From positions 389,464 through 453,463 of the forward strand of contig JADCER010000003.1 of NCBI GenBank assembly GCA_020249925.1: a stretch of DNA of 64,000 bases, given 5' to 3'. The position numbers and the translations under genes are program-made. Numbering within the stretch: the first letter of the stretch is position 1; each line of letters opens with the position of its first letter. Origin of the DNA: Roseomonas sp. (GTDB taxonomy: Bacteria; Pseudomonadota; Alphaproteobacteria; Acetobacterales; Acetobacteraceae). Shown here one piece after another: positions 54,246 through 61,620 of this stretch. The notes below the pieces were generated by a model. The model saw nothing but the letters and a program-made list of their open reading frames with translations, had not been told where the DNA came from and did not search any database.

Positions 54246-55685
54246 ATGGCCAAAAAGCCAGCAGCCGCCGCGGGTGGCAACGCCGTCTCCAAGGTTATGG
54301 AGATGATCAAGGAACATAGCGTGGAATATGTGGATTTCCGTTTCACGGATCCGCGCGGCAAGTGGCAGCACACTGCCCAGCATGTCTCCACGATCGAACC
54401 GGAAATCTTCGAAGAAGGCATCATGTTTGATGGTTCCTCCATCGCGGGTTGGAAGGCCATCAATGAATCCGACATGATCCTGATGCCGGATGCGAGCACC
54501 GCAGTGATGGATCCCTTCTCGGCCAAGCCGCAGATGATCCTGTTCTGCGACATTTATGAGCCCTCCACCGGTCAGCGCTATAATCGCGACCCGCGTTCTA
54601 CCGCGAAGAAGGCAGAAGAATTCCTGAAGTCCACCGGGATTGGCGATACCGCCTTCTTTGGCCCGGAAGCGGAATTCTTCGTGTTCGACAATGTGAAGTT
54701 TGGCACGGGCGGCAATTTCGGCCACTTCTCGCTGGATAGCGTTGAAGGCCCCGGCGCCAATATGAAGGACTTCCCGGAAGGCAATATGGGCCATCGCCCG
54801 GTGGTGAAGGGTGGCTATTTCCCGGTCCCGCCGGTGGATAGCGAACAGGATCTGCGCGCCGAAATGCTCTCCACCATGGGGGAGATGGGCCTGCCGATCG
54901 AAAAGCATCACCATGAAGTGGCGCAGTCCCAGCATGAGCTCGGTACGAAGTTCGGCCCGCTGGTGCAGCAGGCGGATTTCATGCAGATCTACAAGTACTG
55001 CGTGCACAATGTCGCCCATAGCTACGGCAAGACCGCGACCTTCATGCCGAAGCCGATCTATGGCGACAATGGTTCGGGCATGCATGTGCACCAGTCCATA
55101 TGGAAGGGCGGCAAGCCGGTGTTCGCCGGCAATGGTTATGCCGACCTGTCGGAGACGGCGCTGTACTACATTGGTGGCATCATCAAGCACGCCAAGGCGC
55201 TGAATGCCTTCACCAACCCGCTGACCAATTCCTACAAGCGGTTGATCCCGGGTTTCGAAGCCCCCGTGTTGCTCGCCTATTCCGCGCGCAACCGTTCGGC
55301 TTCCTGCCGCATTCCTTACGCGACGAGCCCGAAGGCGAAGCGCGTAGAAGTGCGCTTCCCGGATCCGGGTGCGAACCCTTACCTTGCCTTCGCTGCCATG
55401 CTCATGGCCGGCATTGATGGCATCAAGAACAAGATCCATCCGGGCGACCCGATGGACAAGGATTTGTATGACCTGCCGCCGGAAGAGCTGAAGGGCATTC
55501 CGACCGTGTGCGGTTCCTTGCGTGAAGCGTTGCAGGCGCTGGAAGCAGATCACGACTTCCTGCTCGCCGGCGATGTCTTCTCCAAGGATCAGATCGAAAG
55601 CTATATCGAACTCAAGTGGTCGGAAGTGTACAAGTTTGAACACACCCCGCACCCGATTGAGTTCGAAATGTACTACTCCGTCTGA
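54246..55685 (+). CDS. glnA: Type I glutamine synthetase
   Basis: A cytoplasmic dodecameric enzyme that makes glutamine from glutamate, ammonia and ATP (479 aa). It has [12 protein letters not shown], the metal and ATP site residues in [12 protein letters not shown], the [10 protein letters not shown] block (His-rich catalytic loop), and [20 protein letters not shown]. The adenylylation site is visible as Y408 in [12 protein letters not shown], so GlnE-type control of GSI-beta is expected. A 10-residue Lys/Ala-rich N-terminal extension precedes the usual start. It is followed by a strong terminator. Confidence 0.96.
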   Translation: MAKKPAAAAGGNAVSKVMEMIKEHSVEYVDFRFTDPRGKWQHTAQHVSTIEPEIFEEGIMFDGSSIAGWKAINESDMILMPDASTAVMDPFSAKPQMILFCDIYEPSTGQRYNRDPRSTAKKAEEFLKSTGIGDTAFFGPEAEFFVFDNVKFGTGGNFGHFSLDSVEGPGANMKDFPEGNMGHRPVVKGGYFPVPPVDSEQDLRAEMLSTMGEMGLPIEKHHHEVAQSQHELGTKFGPLVQQADFMQIYKYCVHNVAHSYGKTATFMPKPIYGDNGSGMHVHQSIWKGGKPVFAGNGYADLSETALYYIGGIIKHAKALNAFTNPLTNSYKRLIPGFEAPVLLAYSARNRSASCRIPYATSPKAKRVEVRFPDPGANPYLAFAAMLMAGIDGIKNKIHPGDPMDKDLYDLPPEELKGIPTVCGSLREALQALEADHDFLLAGDVFSKDQIESYIELKWSEVYKFEHTPHPIEFEMYYSV

Positions 55686-55706
55686 TCCTGATCGGATCGG
55701 AACTGG

Positions 55707-55740
55707 AAGGGGCCTCGTGCGTTGCACGGGGCCCTTTTGC
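55707..55740 (+). terminator. Terminator after glnA
   Basis: AAGGGGCC(T)CGTGC pairs with GCACG(G)GGCCCTT around a 3-4 base loop and is followed by TTTGC. Confidence 0.85.
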
Positions 55741-55772
55741 ATTTCATGGCCTGGCATGATCAGCTAGGCGCC

Positions 55773-57695
55773 ATGATCCCCGACCCGAAAACCTTTCTGT
55801 CCAACCCTGCCTTGCTGGATGAGGCTTTGGCGGGCGGCGATATCGCGCCCTTGCTGATGGTGCTGGTGCATTTGAGCGGGGAGGCGGAGTGGCTTGACCG
55901 GCTGGCGCCGCACATCAAGGGCCCCTGGAATTTCCACGAAGCCGCGCCGGATGAATTGCGCGCGGCACTCCGCGCCCGGTTGCGCGACGTGTTGTTGGAT
56001 TACGCGCAAAGCGGGCGCCCGCTGCCAGCGGAGCCGCCCGCGCATCTGCTACACCGCATGCTATCCGTTGGCGTGGGGGCTGAGGTACCGGCGGAATATC
56101 TGCCGCTGATCCGCGAAGAAACCGTAGTGGATGCGCCGGACCCGAAAACCGTGCAATGGCGCCATGATGTGCCGGCAGCGCGCCGCGCGGCGTTTCGCAC
56201 CGGCATTATTGGCGCGGGCGTTTCCGGCCTGCTGATGGCGATCAAGCTCAAGGAAGCCGGCCTGCCCTTCACGATTTTCGAGAAGAATGATGCGGTCGGC
56301 GGCACCTGGTATGAAAACGACTATCCGGGCTGCGGCGTGGATACGCCCAATCACTTCTATTCGCTGTCCTTTGAACCCAATCATGATTGGCCGGAGCATT
56401 TTTCCAAGCGCGATCAGCTTTGGCAGTATCTGGAAGGCATTGCCGATAAATACGCGCTACGGCCGCATTTGCATCTGAACACGAGCGTCGTCACCGCGCA
56501 TTATGATGAAGCGGCGGCGCTGTGGCGCGTGACGACGCGCAATGCCGAAGGGCGCGAAGAAACGCATGAGTTTGAGGCGCTGGTGGGTGCCGTTGGTACC
56601 ATCAGCCGGCCGGTGATTCCGCCCATTCCCGGTGTGGCGGATTTCGGCGGCCCGCTATTTCATACTGCGCGCTGGGATCACAATGTTGTGCTTGATGGTA
56701 AGCAAGTTGCGATGATCGGCACCGGGGCATCCGGCATGCAGGCCGGGCCTTCCATTGCGCCCAAGCTTGGCCATTTCACCATTTTCCAGCGCCAGGCGCA
56801 TTGGGCGGTCTATAACGCCAATTACCATGCGGTAGTGACGGAAGCGAAAAAGGCCGCGCTGAAGCACATTCCCTTCTATGCCAAATGGTATCGCTTCCAG
56901 CTTTTATGGGCGTCCGCCGATGGCATGCATGCATCACTGCATAAGGACCCGAATTGGGATCAGCCCGCGCAATCGCTCAATGCCACCAATCAGAAGCTGC
57001 GAGAGGATATCATCGGTTATATCAAGACGCAGATCGGCAATCGCACAGATTTGCTGGAAAAGGTCGTGCCGCCCTATCCGCCTTACGGCAAACGCATGCT
57101 GCGCGATAATGGCTGGTACAGGATGCTGACGGCGCCGCATGTGGAATTGGTCACCACACCCATTGCGCGCATTGTGAAGGATGGTGTGGAAACCACCGAT
57201 GGGCGGCATCATCCCGCCGATATCATCATCATGGCAACAGGTTTTGATGGCGCTAAGGCGCTTGGGTCTTTCGAGATTTTCGGCCGCGACGGCGTTTCCG
57301 TGCGCGCGCTTTGGGGCGATGATGATCCGCGCGCCTTTCTGGGCATTGCCGTGCCGCGTTTTCCGAATTTCTTCATGCTCTATGGGCCGGGGACAAACCT
57401 CGCGCATGGTGGCAGTGCCATGTTCCATTCGGAATGCCAGGTGCGCTACATCATGCAGGCGATCCGGGAATTGGTGGAAAGCGGTGCGCGCAGCATCGAA
57501 ATCCGTGAGGATCGCTGCGCTGCCTATAATGAGTTTCTGGATGCGACGCATGCGCGCATGGTCTGGACGCATCCCGGTGTCGGCAGCTGGTACAAGAACA
57601 AGGCGGGCAGGGTGGTCACCAATTCACCCTTCCGCCTAGTGGATTACCGGCGCATGACGGAAAATCTTGATCCTGCCGATTATGTTATTGCGTGA
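55773..57695 (+). CDS. Baeyer-Villiger-type flavin monooxygenase (HAPMO-like)
   Basis: A class B flavoprotein monooxygenase (640 aa). FAD binding is at GIIGAGVSGLLMAIK (about residue 147). The Baeyer-Villiger fingerprint FxGxxxHxxxWD is present as FGGPLFHTARWD (about residues 290-301), and NADPH binding is at MIGTGASGMQAGPSIAP. About 140 residues precede the FAD domain, as in 4-hydroxyacetophenone monooxygenase, which is also about 640 aa; most other BVMOs lack this part. It would turn a ketone into an ester. ATG 55746 is an alternative start. It runs 11 bases into the convergent aminotransferase gene. Confidence 0.88.
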   Translation: MIPDPKTFLSNPALLDEALAGGDIAPLLMVLVHLSGEAEWLDRLAPHIKGPWNFHEAAPDELRAALRARLRDVLLDYAQSGRPLPAEPPAHLLHRMLSVGVGAEVPAEYLPLIREETVVDAPDPKTVQWRHDVPAARRAAFRTGIIGAGVSGLLMAIKLKEAGLPFTIFEKNDAVGGTWYENDYPGCGVDTPNHFYSLSFEPNHDWPEHFSKRDQLWQYLEGIADKYALRPHLHLNTSVVTAHYDEAAALWRVTTRNAEGREETHEFEALVGAVGTISRPVIPPIPGVADFGGPLFHTARWDHNVVLDGKQVAMIGTGASGMQAGPSIAPKLGHFTIFQRQAHWAVYNANYHAVVTEAKKAALKHIPFYAKWYRFQLLWASADGMHASLHKDPNWDQPAQSLNATNQKLREDIIGYIKTQIGNRTDLLEKVVPPYPPYGKRMLRDNGWYRMLTAPHVELVTTPIARIVKDGVETTDGRHHPADIIIMATGFDGAKALGSFEIFGRDGVSVRALWGDDDPRAFLGIAVPRFPNFFMLYGPGTNLAHGGSAMFHSECQVRYIMQAIRELVESGARSIEIREDRCAAYNEFLDATHARMVWTHPGVGSWYKNKAGRVVTNSPFRLVDYRRMTENLDPADYVIA

Positions 57696-58833
57696 CCTTG
57701 CCCCAAATTTCCAGGAAGCGATCAATATCAGCCTCATCATTATAGACATGCGGGCTGATACGCACGCGCCCAAGCCGGGGCGCAACATGCGCGCCTGAAG
57801 CCGCCAGTTTTTCGATCAGCCCTTCCGGCATGGCGCCGGGGAAGGCGATGCTCAAGATATGCGGCACGCGAAAGCGCTTTTGGGTCAGCACCACACCTTG
57901 CGCCGCCAGGCCCTCGGCCAGCCGATCGGTCAGCACGCCAAGCCTTTCGCTGATGGCGGCCGGCCCCCAGTCAGCCATCATCTCCATACCCACGGCCGCC
58001 ATTTCCAAGGAGATGAAATGATCGCGCTCCCCCATGTCAAACCGGCGCGCGGTGGGGGCGAAGCTCGTGTCCTTCAAATAGGGCGCGACTTCCGAGGCAA
58101 TGGCGCGGCGGCCAAAGCCGGTTTGTTCCAACGGCACACCTTCCTGCCGGCGCTTGGCAATATACATGAAGGCGCGCCCGTAAGGCCCCAGCACCCATTT
58201 GTATGTCGGGAAAATCAGGAAATCCGGATCGAGCGTGGCGACATCAATCGGTGTGACACCAGCGCCATGGGTTGCATCCACCAACAAGGCGGCGCTGCGG
58301 CTACGCAAGGCTGGCGCAATGGCGTTGACATCAATCGCGCCGCCATCGGCCCAATGCACCGAGGAGATTGAGGCAAGCGATACCGGCGCCGCGCCTGGCC
58401 GCGCAACCGCTTCCAGCACGGCCGATGTCCAATCGCCATTGGCAGGCCGCCGCACCACCTCTACCTCAAACCCCTGCGCGGGAGCGCGCGTCATCCATTC
58501 CAGCACGGGGGAGGAATGATCATCTTCCACCAGCAGCACGCGTGAGCCCGCAGGCGGCGCGAAAATCTTGCCCGCCACGGCCACGCCATAGGAGACCGAG
58601 GGGATCAGCGCCACATCCTCCGGCGCTGCGCCAATCAGCGCGGCGGCGGCGGCGCGCGTCCTTTCATGCTGCGCGCGGGCGAGGCCCGGGTCCACCTCCC
58701 AGGGGCGTGCCTTGCGGTCCACCCCTTCATGCCCGGCGGCCTGCACGGCGCGGGGCAGGGGGCTCCAGGAGGCGGCGTTAAGGTAGCAGACCTCCCGCGG
58801 GATATCGAAGGCATCGCGTTGGCTCATCAGCAT
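57685..58833 (-). CDS. PLP-dependent class V aminotransferase/cysteine desulfurase-fold protein
   Basis: A cytoplasmic fold-type I enzyme (382 aa). Marks are YLNAASWSPLPRAV, SVSYGVAVAG, VDATHGAGVTPIDV and the PLP lysine K212 in FPTYKWVLGPYG. The last pattern fits the CsdB/isopenicillin-N-epimerase-like branch. The conserved active-site Cys loop of cysteine desulfurases is not evident, so it may be a lyase or epimerase. ATG 58833 follows AAGGACC. It overlaps the monooxygenase tail by 11 bases. Confidence 0.85.
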   Translation of the reverse strand: MLMSQRDAFDIPREVCYLNAASWSPLPRAVQAAGHEGVDRKARPWEVDPGLARAQHERTRAAAAALIGAAPEDVALIPSVSYGVAVAGKIFAPPAGSRVLLVEDDHSSPVLEWMTRAPAQGFEVEVVRRPANGDWTSAVLEAVARPGAAPVSLASISSVHWADGGAIDVNAIAPALRSRSAALLVDATHGAGVTPIDVATLDPDFLIFPTYKWVLGPYGRAFMYIAKRRQEGVPLEQTGFGRRAIASEVAPYLKDTSFAPTARRFDMGERDHFISLEMAAVGMEMMADWGPAAISERLGVLTDRLAEGLAAQGVVLTQKRFRVPHILSIAFPGAMPEGLIEKLAASGAHVAPRLGRVRISPHVYNDEADIDRFLEIWGKVTQ

Positions 58834-58966
58834 GGCGGGGGTCCTTGTTTTGGCGTAATCGCCAAAAGGTTAGCTGCAATTCCCGGGCCGGGGGAAGCCA
58901 TTTGGCTTTCGCTTGAGATTCGGCGCCGAATGTTGGACAAGAAACGCCTGAGGAAGAGGTAAGCCC

Positions 58967-59293
58967 ATGTCTGACACCAAAGGCTTTGCGCGCATCTACC
59001 AGCAGGCGAAATCCGCCATGCAGTCCGGCCGCTCTGGCAAGGCAGGCTGGGTACTAAGCTTCGTGCCCAATGAAGCGCAGCGCGCCGATCAATTGGTTGG
59101 CTGGTATGGCTCGGCCGATACGGCGAAGCAGGTGACGCTGCATTTCGAAACGCGCGAACAGGCGATTGCCTATGCCGAAGCCCAAGGCCTGCGTTATGAG
59201 GCCGAAGCGCCGGCCAAGAGCGCCGGGGCCATCAAGCCCAAAGTCTATGCCGATAACTTCAAATTCGGCCGGCATGAGAATTGGTCGCATTGA
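58967..59293 (+). CDS. NADH dehydrogenase complex I accessory subunit, NDUFS4-like
   Basis: A small protein (108 aa) of the ETC complex I subunit conserved region family. Landmarks are ARIYQQAKSAMQSGRSGKAG, LVGWYGSADTAKQVTLHFET, EQAIAYAEAQGLRYEAE and the C-terminal YADNFKFGRHENWSH. Its presence is characteristic of alphaproteobacteria, where it joins the matrix-type arm of complex I. It sits apart from the nuo operon, next to a tRNA gene, as is common. Confidence 0.92.
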   Translation: MSDTKGFARIYQQAKSAMQSGRSGKAGWVLSFVPNEAQRADQLVGWYGSADTAKQVTLHFETREQAIAYAEAQGLRYEAEAPAKSAGAIKPKVYADNFKFGRHENWSH

Positions 59294-59308
59294 AGTTGGG
59301 TTATTGGG

Positions 59309-59382
59309 GCGCCCTTAGCTCAGTTGGATAGAGCAACAGCCTTCTAAGCTGTGGGTCGGTGGTTCGAATCCACCAGGGCGCG
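59309..59382 (+). tRNA. tRNA-Arg (anticodon TCT)
   Basis: A complete cloverleaf of 74 bases. The acceptor stem is GCGCCCT/AGGGCGC, the D arm GCTC AGTTGGATA GAGC, the anticodon stem ACAGC/GCTGT with loop CTTCTAA (anticodon TCT, reads AGA), the variable loop GGGTC, the T arm GGTGG TTCGAAT CCACC, and the discriminator base G. CCA is not encoded. Confidence 0.96.
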
Positions 59383-59737
59383 TTCTAAATCCGGACCAAA
59401 TAACTGAAAATTCGAGAAAATTTCGATAGCCACCTTCCCCCCCTATATTCATACCTTGCGTCGCGTCCACGCCGCAAAAGCTTCCCCGCCAGATTAACAA
59501 GTCGAGCATTGGCTCACCCGCCAAGGCGCCGTGTCTTTCCCTTGGGGCTCACGTGGTTCCAGCCCGCTGGGAATGCCGCCACGTCTCATCGAAATCCCGT
59601 GCGGCATTGTCGGGCCGCGCCTGTCCAGCCCGCGCCCGGAAAACGCGCTTCTTCTGTAGCAAAAGTCACAGAAACCCCACGCTTGATCGCCTAACGATAA
59701 GGGCGAAACCACGAATCTCTGGTGAGAAGGCACAAAA
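59383..59737. other. Intergenic region between tRNA-Arg and the two-partner secretion genes
   Basis: About 355 bases with no convincing gene. The first 60 bases are AT-richer than the surroundings (AAATAACTGAAAATTCGAG). Short open frames on both strands lack family resemblance. No repeat of the tRNA 3' end is seen, and no integrase is visible in the window. The promoter of the secretion pair presumably lies here. Confidence 0.5.
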
Positions 59738-61600
59738 ATGGACGCTGGGCGCAGTTATTCTTTGCGGCAGGTTAGGGAAAGAATGAGAGATTTTTCAAAC
59801 TCGACCCGTCTGCGCAACGCTCGCGCCTCAGGGATAAGACCTCCTCGAGCGACTACCCCGGCACAATCACGCCACCAAGGCGCCCCCGCGCTGCTCGCCG
59901 CCTTGCTCATCCTCAGCGCCCTGGCGCTGCCCGAAGCCCGGGCGCAGACGGCGGGCCAGATTGTCCCCGAAACCTTCCGCCCCTCGGTAACGCCGGTCCC
60001 GGGCGGCCTTGCCATCCCCTCCATCCCGCAGCTTGAAGCCCCGCCGGGGTCAGAAAACCTCACGGTGCGCCTGGCCGACATCAAGGTTGAAGGCGGCCTT
60101 GCGCAGCTTGAAGCGGAAACCGCGCGCATCACCGCACCCTTGATTGGTCGCGTGGTCACGGCGGCCGAGCTTTTCGCCGCCGCCCGAGCCATTGGCCAAG
60201 CCTATGCCCGCGCCGGCCATGTTCTGGCGCGCGTTGTGCTGCCGGCGCAGAATCTGCGCGATGGCGGCACGCTCCGCCTTTTGGTGATTGATGGCGTGAT
60301 CGAAAAGGTGGACACCAGCCGCCTGCCGCCCCGCATCAGGGATCGCGTGGCGGCGATGATGGCGCCCCTGGTCGGGCAGCCTGGGCTCACCCTTGCGCGC
60401 ATCGAACGCCCGTTGTTGCTCGCTGGCGATCTGCCGGGCACCCGGCTTCGTTCCACCCTGACGGCAGGCGAGAACCCTGGCGGCACCATCCTGGTGCTTG
60501 AAGCCGATCATGACCTGATCACCGGTGTCGCGACACTGGACAATAACCTCTCGCCCTCCCTTGGGCGTGTCTCGCTTGGGCTTGGCTTTGACCTCAATAC
60601 GCCGACCGGCAATGGCGAACAGGTCTATTTCCGCCTGAGTGGCTGGCCCGGCGATGGTTCTGACAATTTCTTCCAGGAATATGCGCGCAACCGGCTATTT
60701 GCACTGGGCACGGTGATCCCGCTTGGCCTTGATGGCTGGACGCTTAATCTTGAAGCGACGCAATCGCGCACCACGCCGCGGCCACGTGCCGGCGCGCCGC
60801 AGACTTCTTCCACCTTTTCGCGTTTCTCCACACGGCTGCGCTACCCCGTACTGCGCGGGCGCACGGCCTCAGCCTATCTTGAGGCTGCCTTTGATGTTCA
60901 GGAAGAACAGGTGGATGTGATTGCGCCGCTGAATGCTGGCCTGTCACAGGACGAACTCCGCATTGCGCGCCTTTCGGGCGATGGGTTTTTGCTGACGGCG
61001 ATTGGCGGCCTTTTGACTGGCCGGGCCACTACCTCCTTTGGGCTGGATGCCTTTGGCGCGCGAGAAGTGCCGCCGCCGGGCCAGGTGCCGCTCTCGCGCC
61101 AGGGGGTGACGCCGGATTTCCAGAAGCTGGATGGAACGCTGCGCTACCAGCAGCCCTTTGGTCAGATTTTTGCCGTGCAGCTTGAAGGTCGCGCGCAGAC
61201 TTCCTTCGGCCAGGCGCTGCCGCTTTCTGAACAGATCGGCCTTGCCAATAGCAGCGGGTTATCGAGCTTCTATAGCGGCCAGATCCAGGGTGATTCCGGC
61301 TATGTGGTGCGCGGCGAATTGCAATTGCAGCACCTGCTGGGCCAGCAGGAAGGCCGGCTGAATATGGGCCTGACGCCCTATCTGTTTGGTGCCTATGGCC
61401 AGGTGGATTTGGCTGAGCCAACCGCGGTGGAAAGCGCCAGCCTGCGCGCCGGTTCATATGGCGTTGGCCTGCGCTGGGGTGTTGCCCCGCGCGCCGGACG
61501 CACAAGCTTCGGCGCCAGCTTCGAAGCTGGTCGGCAGGAACGCAGCGACACGCAGCGCACCGAAGACAGTTTCATTTTCAGCTTGCAATTGCGGTTTTGA
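59738..61600 (+). CDS. Two-partner secretion outer-membrane transporter (ShlB/FhaC/HecB family)
   Basis: A TpsB pore (about 620 aa) that exports the protein encoded next. An unusually long N-terminus (about 65 residues, Arg-rich, then LLAALLILSALALPEARAQ) serves as signal peptide. A POTRA-type domain follows (NLTVRLADIKVEGGLAQL... LVIDGVIEKVDTSRLPPRI), then a 16-strand-type beta-barrel region ending in the outer-membrane signature FSLQLRF with terminal Phe. The start is uncertain: ATG 59783 (MRDFSNS) would shorten the leader by 15 residues. The partner gene begins 20 bases downstream. Confidence 0.88.
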   Translation: MDAGRSYSLRQVRERMRDFSNSTRLRNARASGIRPPRATTPAQSRHQGAPALLAALLILSALALPEARAQTAGQIVPETFRPSVTPVPGGLAIPSIPQLEAPPGSENLTVRLADIKVEGGLAQLEAETARITAPLIGRVVTAAELFAAARAIGQAYARAGHVLARVVLPAQNLRDGGTLRLLVIDGVIEKVDTSRLPPRIRDRVAAMMAPLVGQPGLTLARIERPLLLAGDLPGTRLRSTLTAGENPGGTILVLEADHDLITGVATLDNNLSPSLGRVSLGLGFDLNTPTGNGEQVYFRLSGWPGDGSDNFFQEYARNRLFALGTVIPLGLDGWTLNLEATQSRTTPRPRAGAPQTSSTFSRFSTRLRYPVLRGRTASAYLEAAFDVQEEQVDVIAPLNAGLSQDELRIARLSGDGFLLTAIGGLLTGRATTSFGLDAFGAREVPPPGQVPLSRQGVTPDFQKLDGTLRYQQPFGQIFAVQLEGRAQTSFGQALPLSEQIGLANSSGLSSFYSGQIQGDSGYVVRGELQLQHLLGQQEGRLNMGLTPYLFGAYGQVDLAEPTAVESASLRAGSYGVGLRWGVAPRAGRTSFGASFEAGRQERSDTQRTEDSFIFSLQLRF

Positions 61601-61620
61601 CGGGGGCGGGGAGATTTCCA

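Noticed and set aside
59383..59737. Integration site repeat after tRNA-Arg
   Set aside because: No second copy of the tRNA 3' end and no integrase or transposase gene is present within the window.
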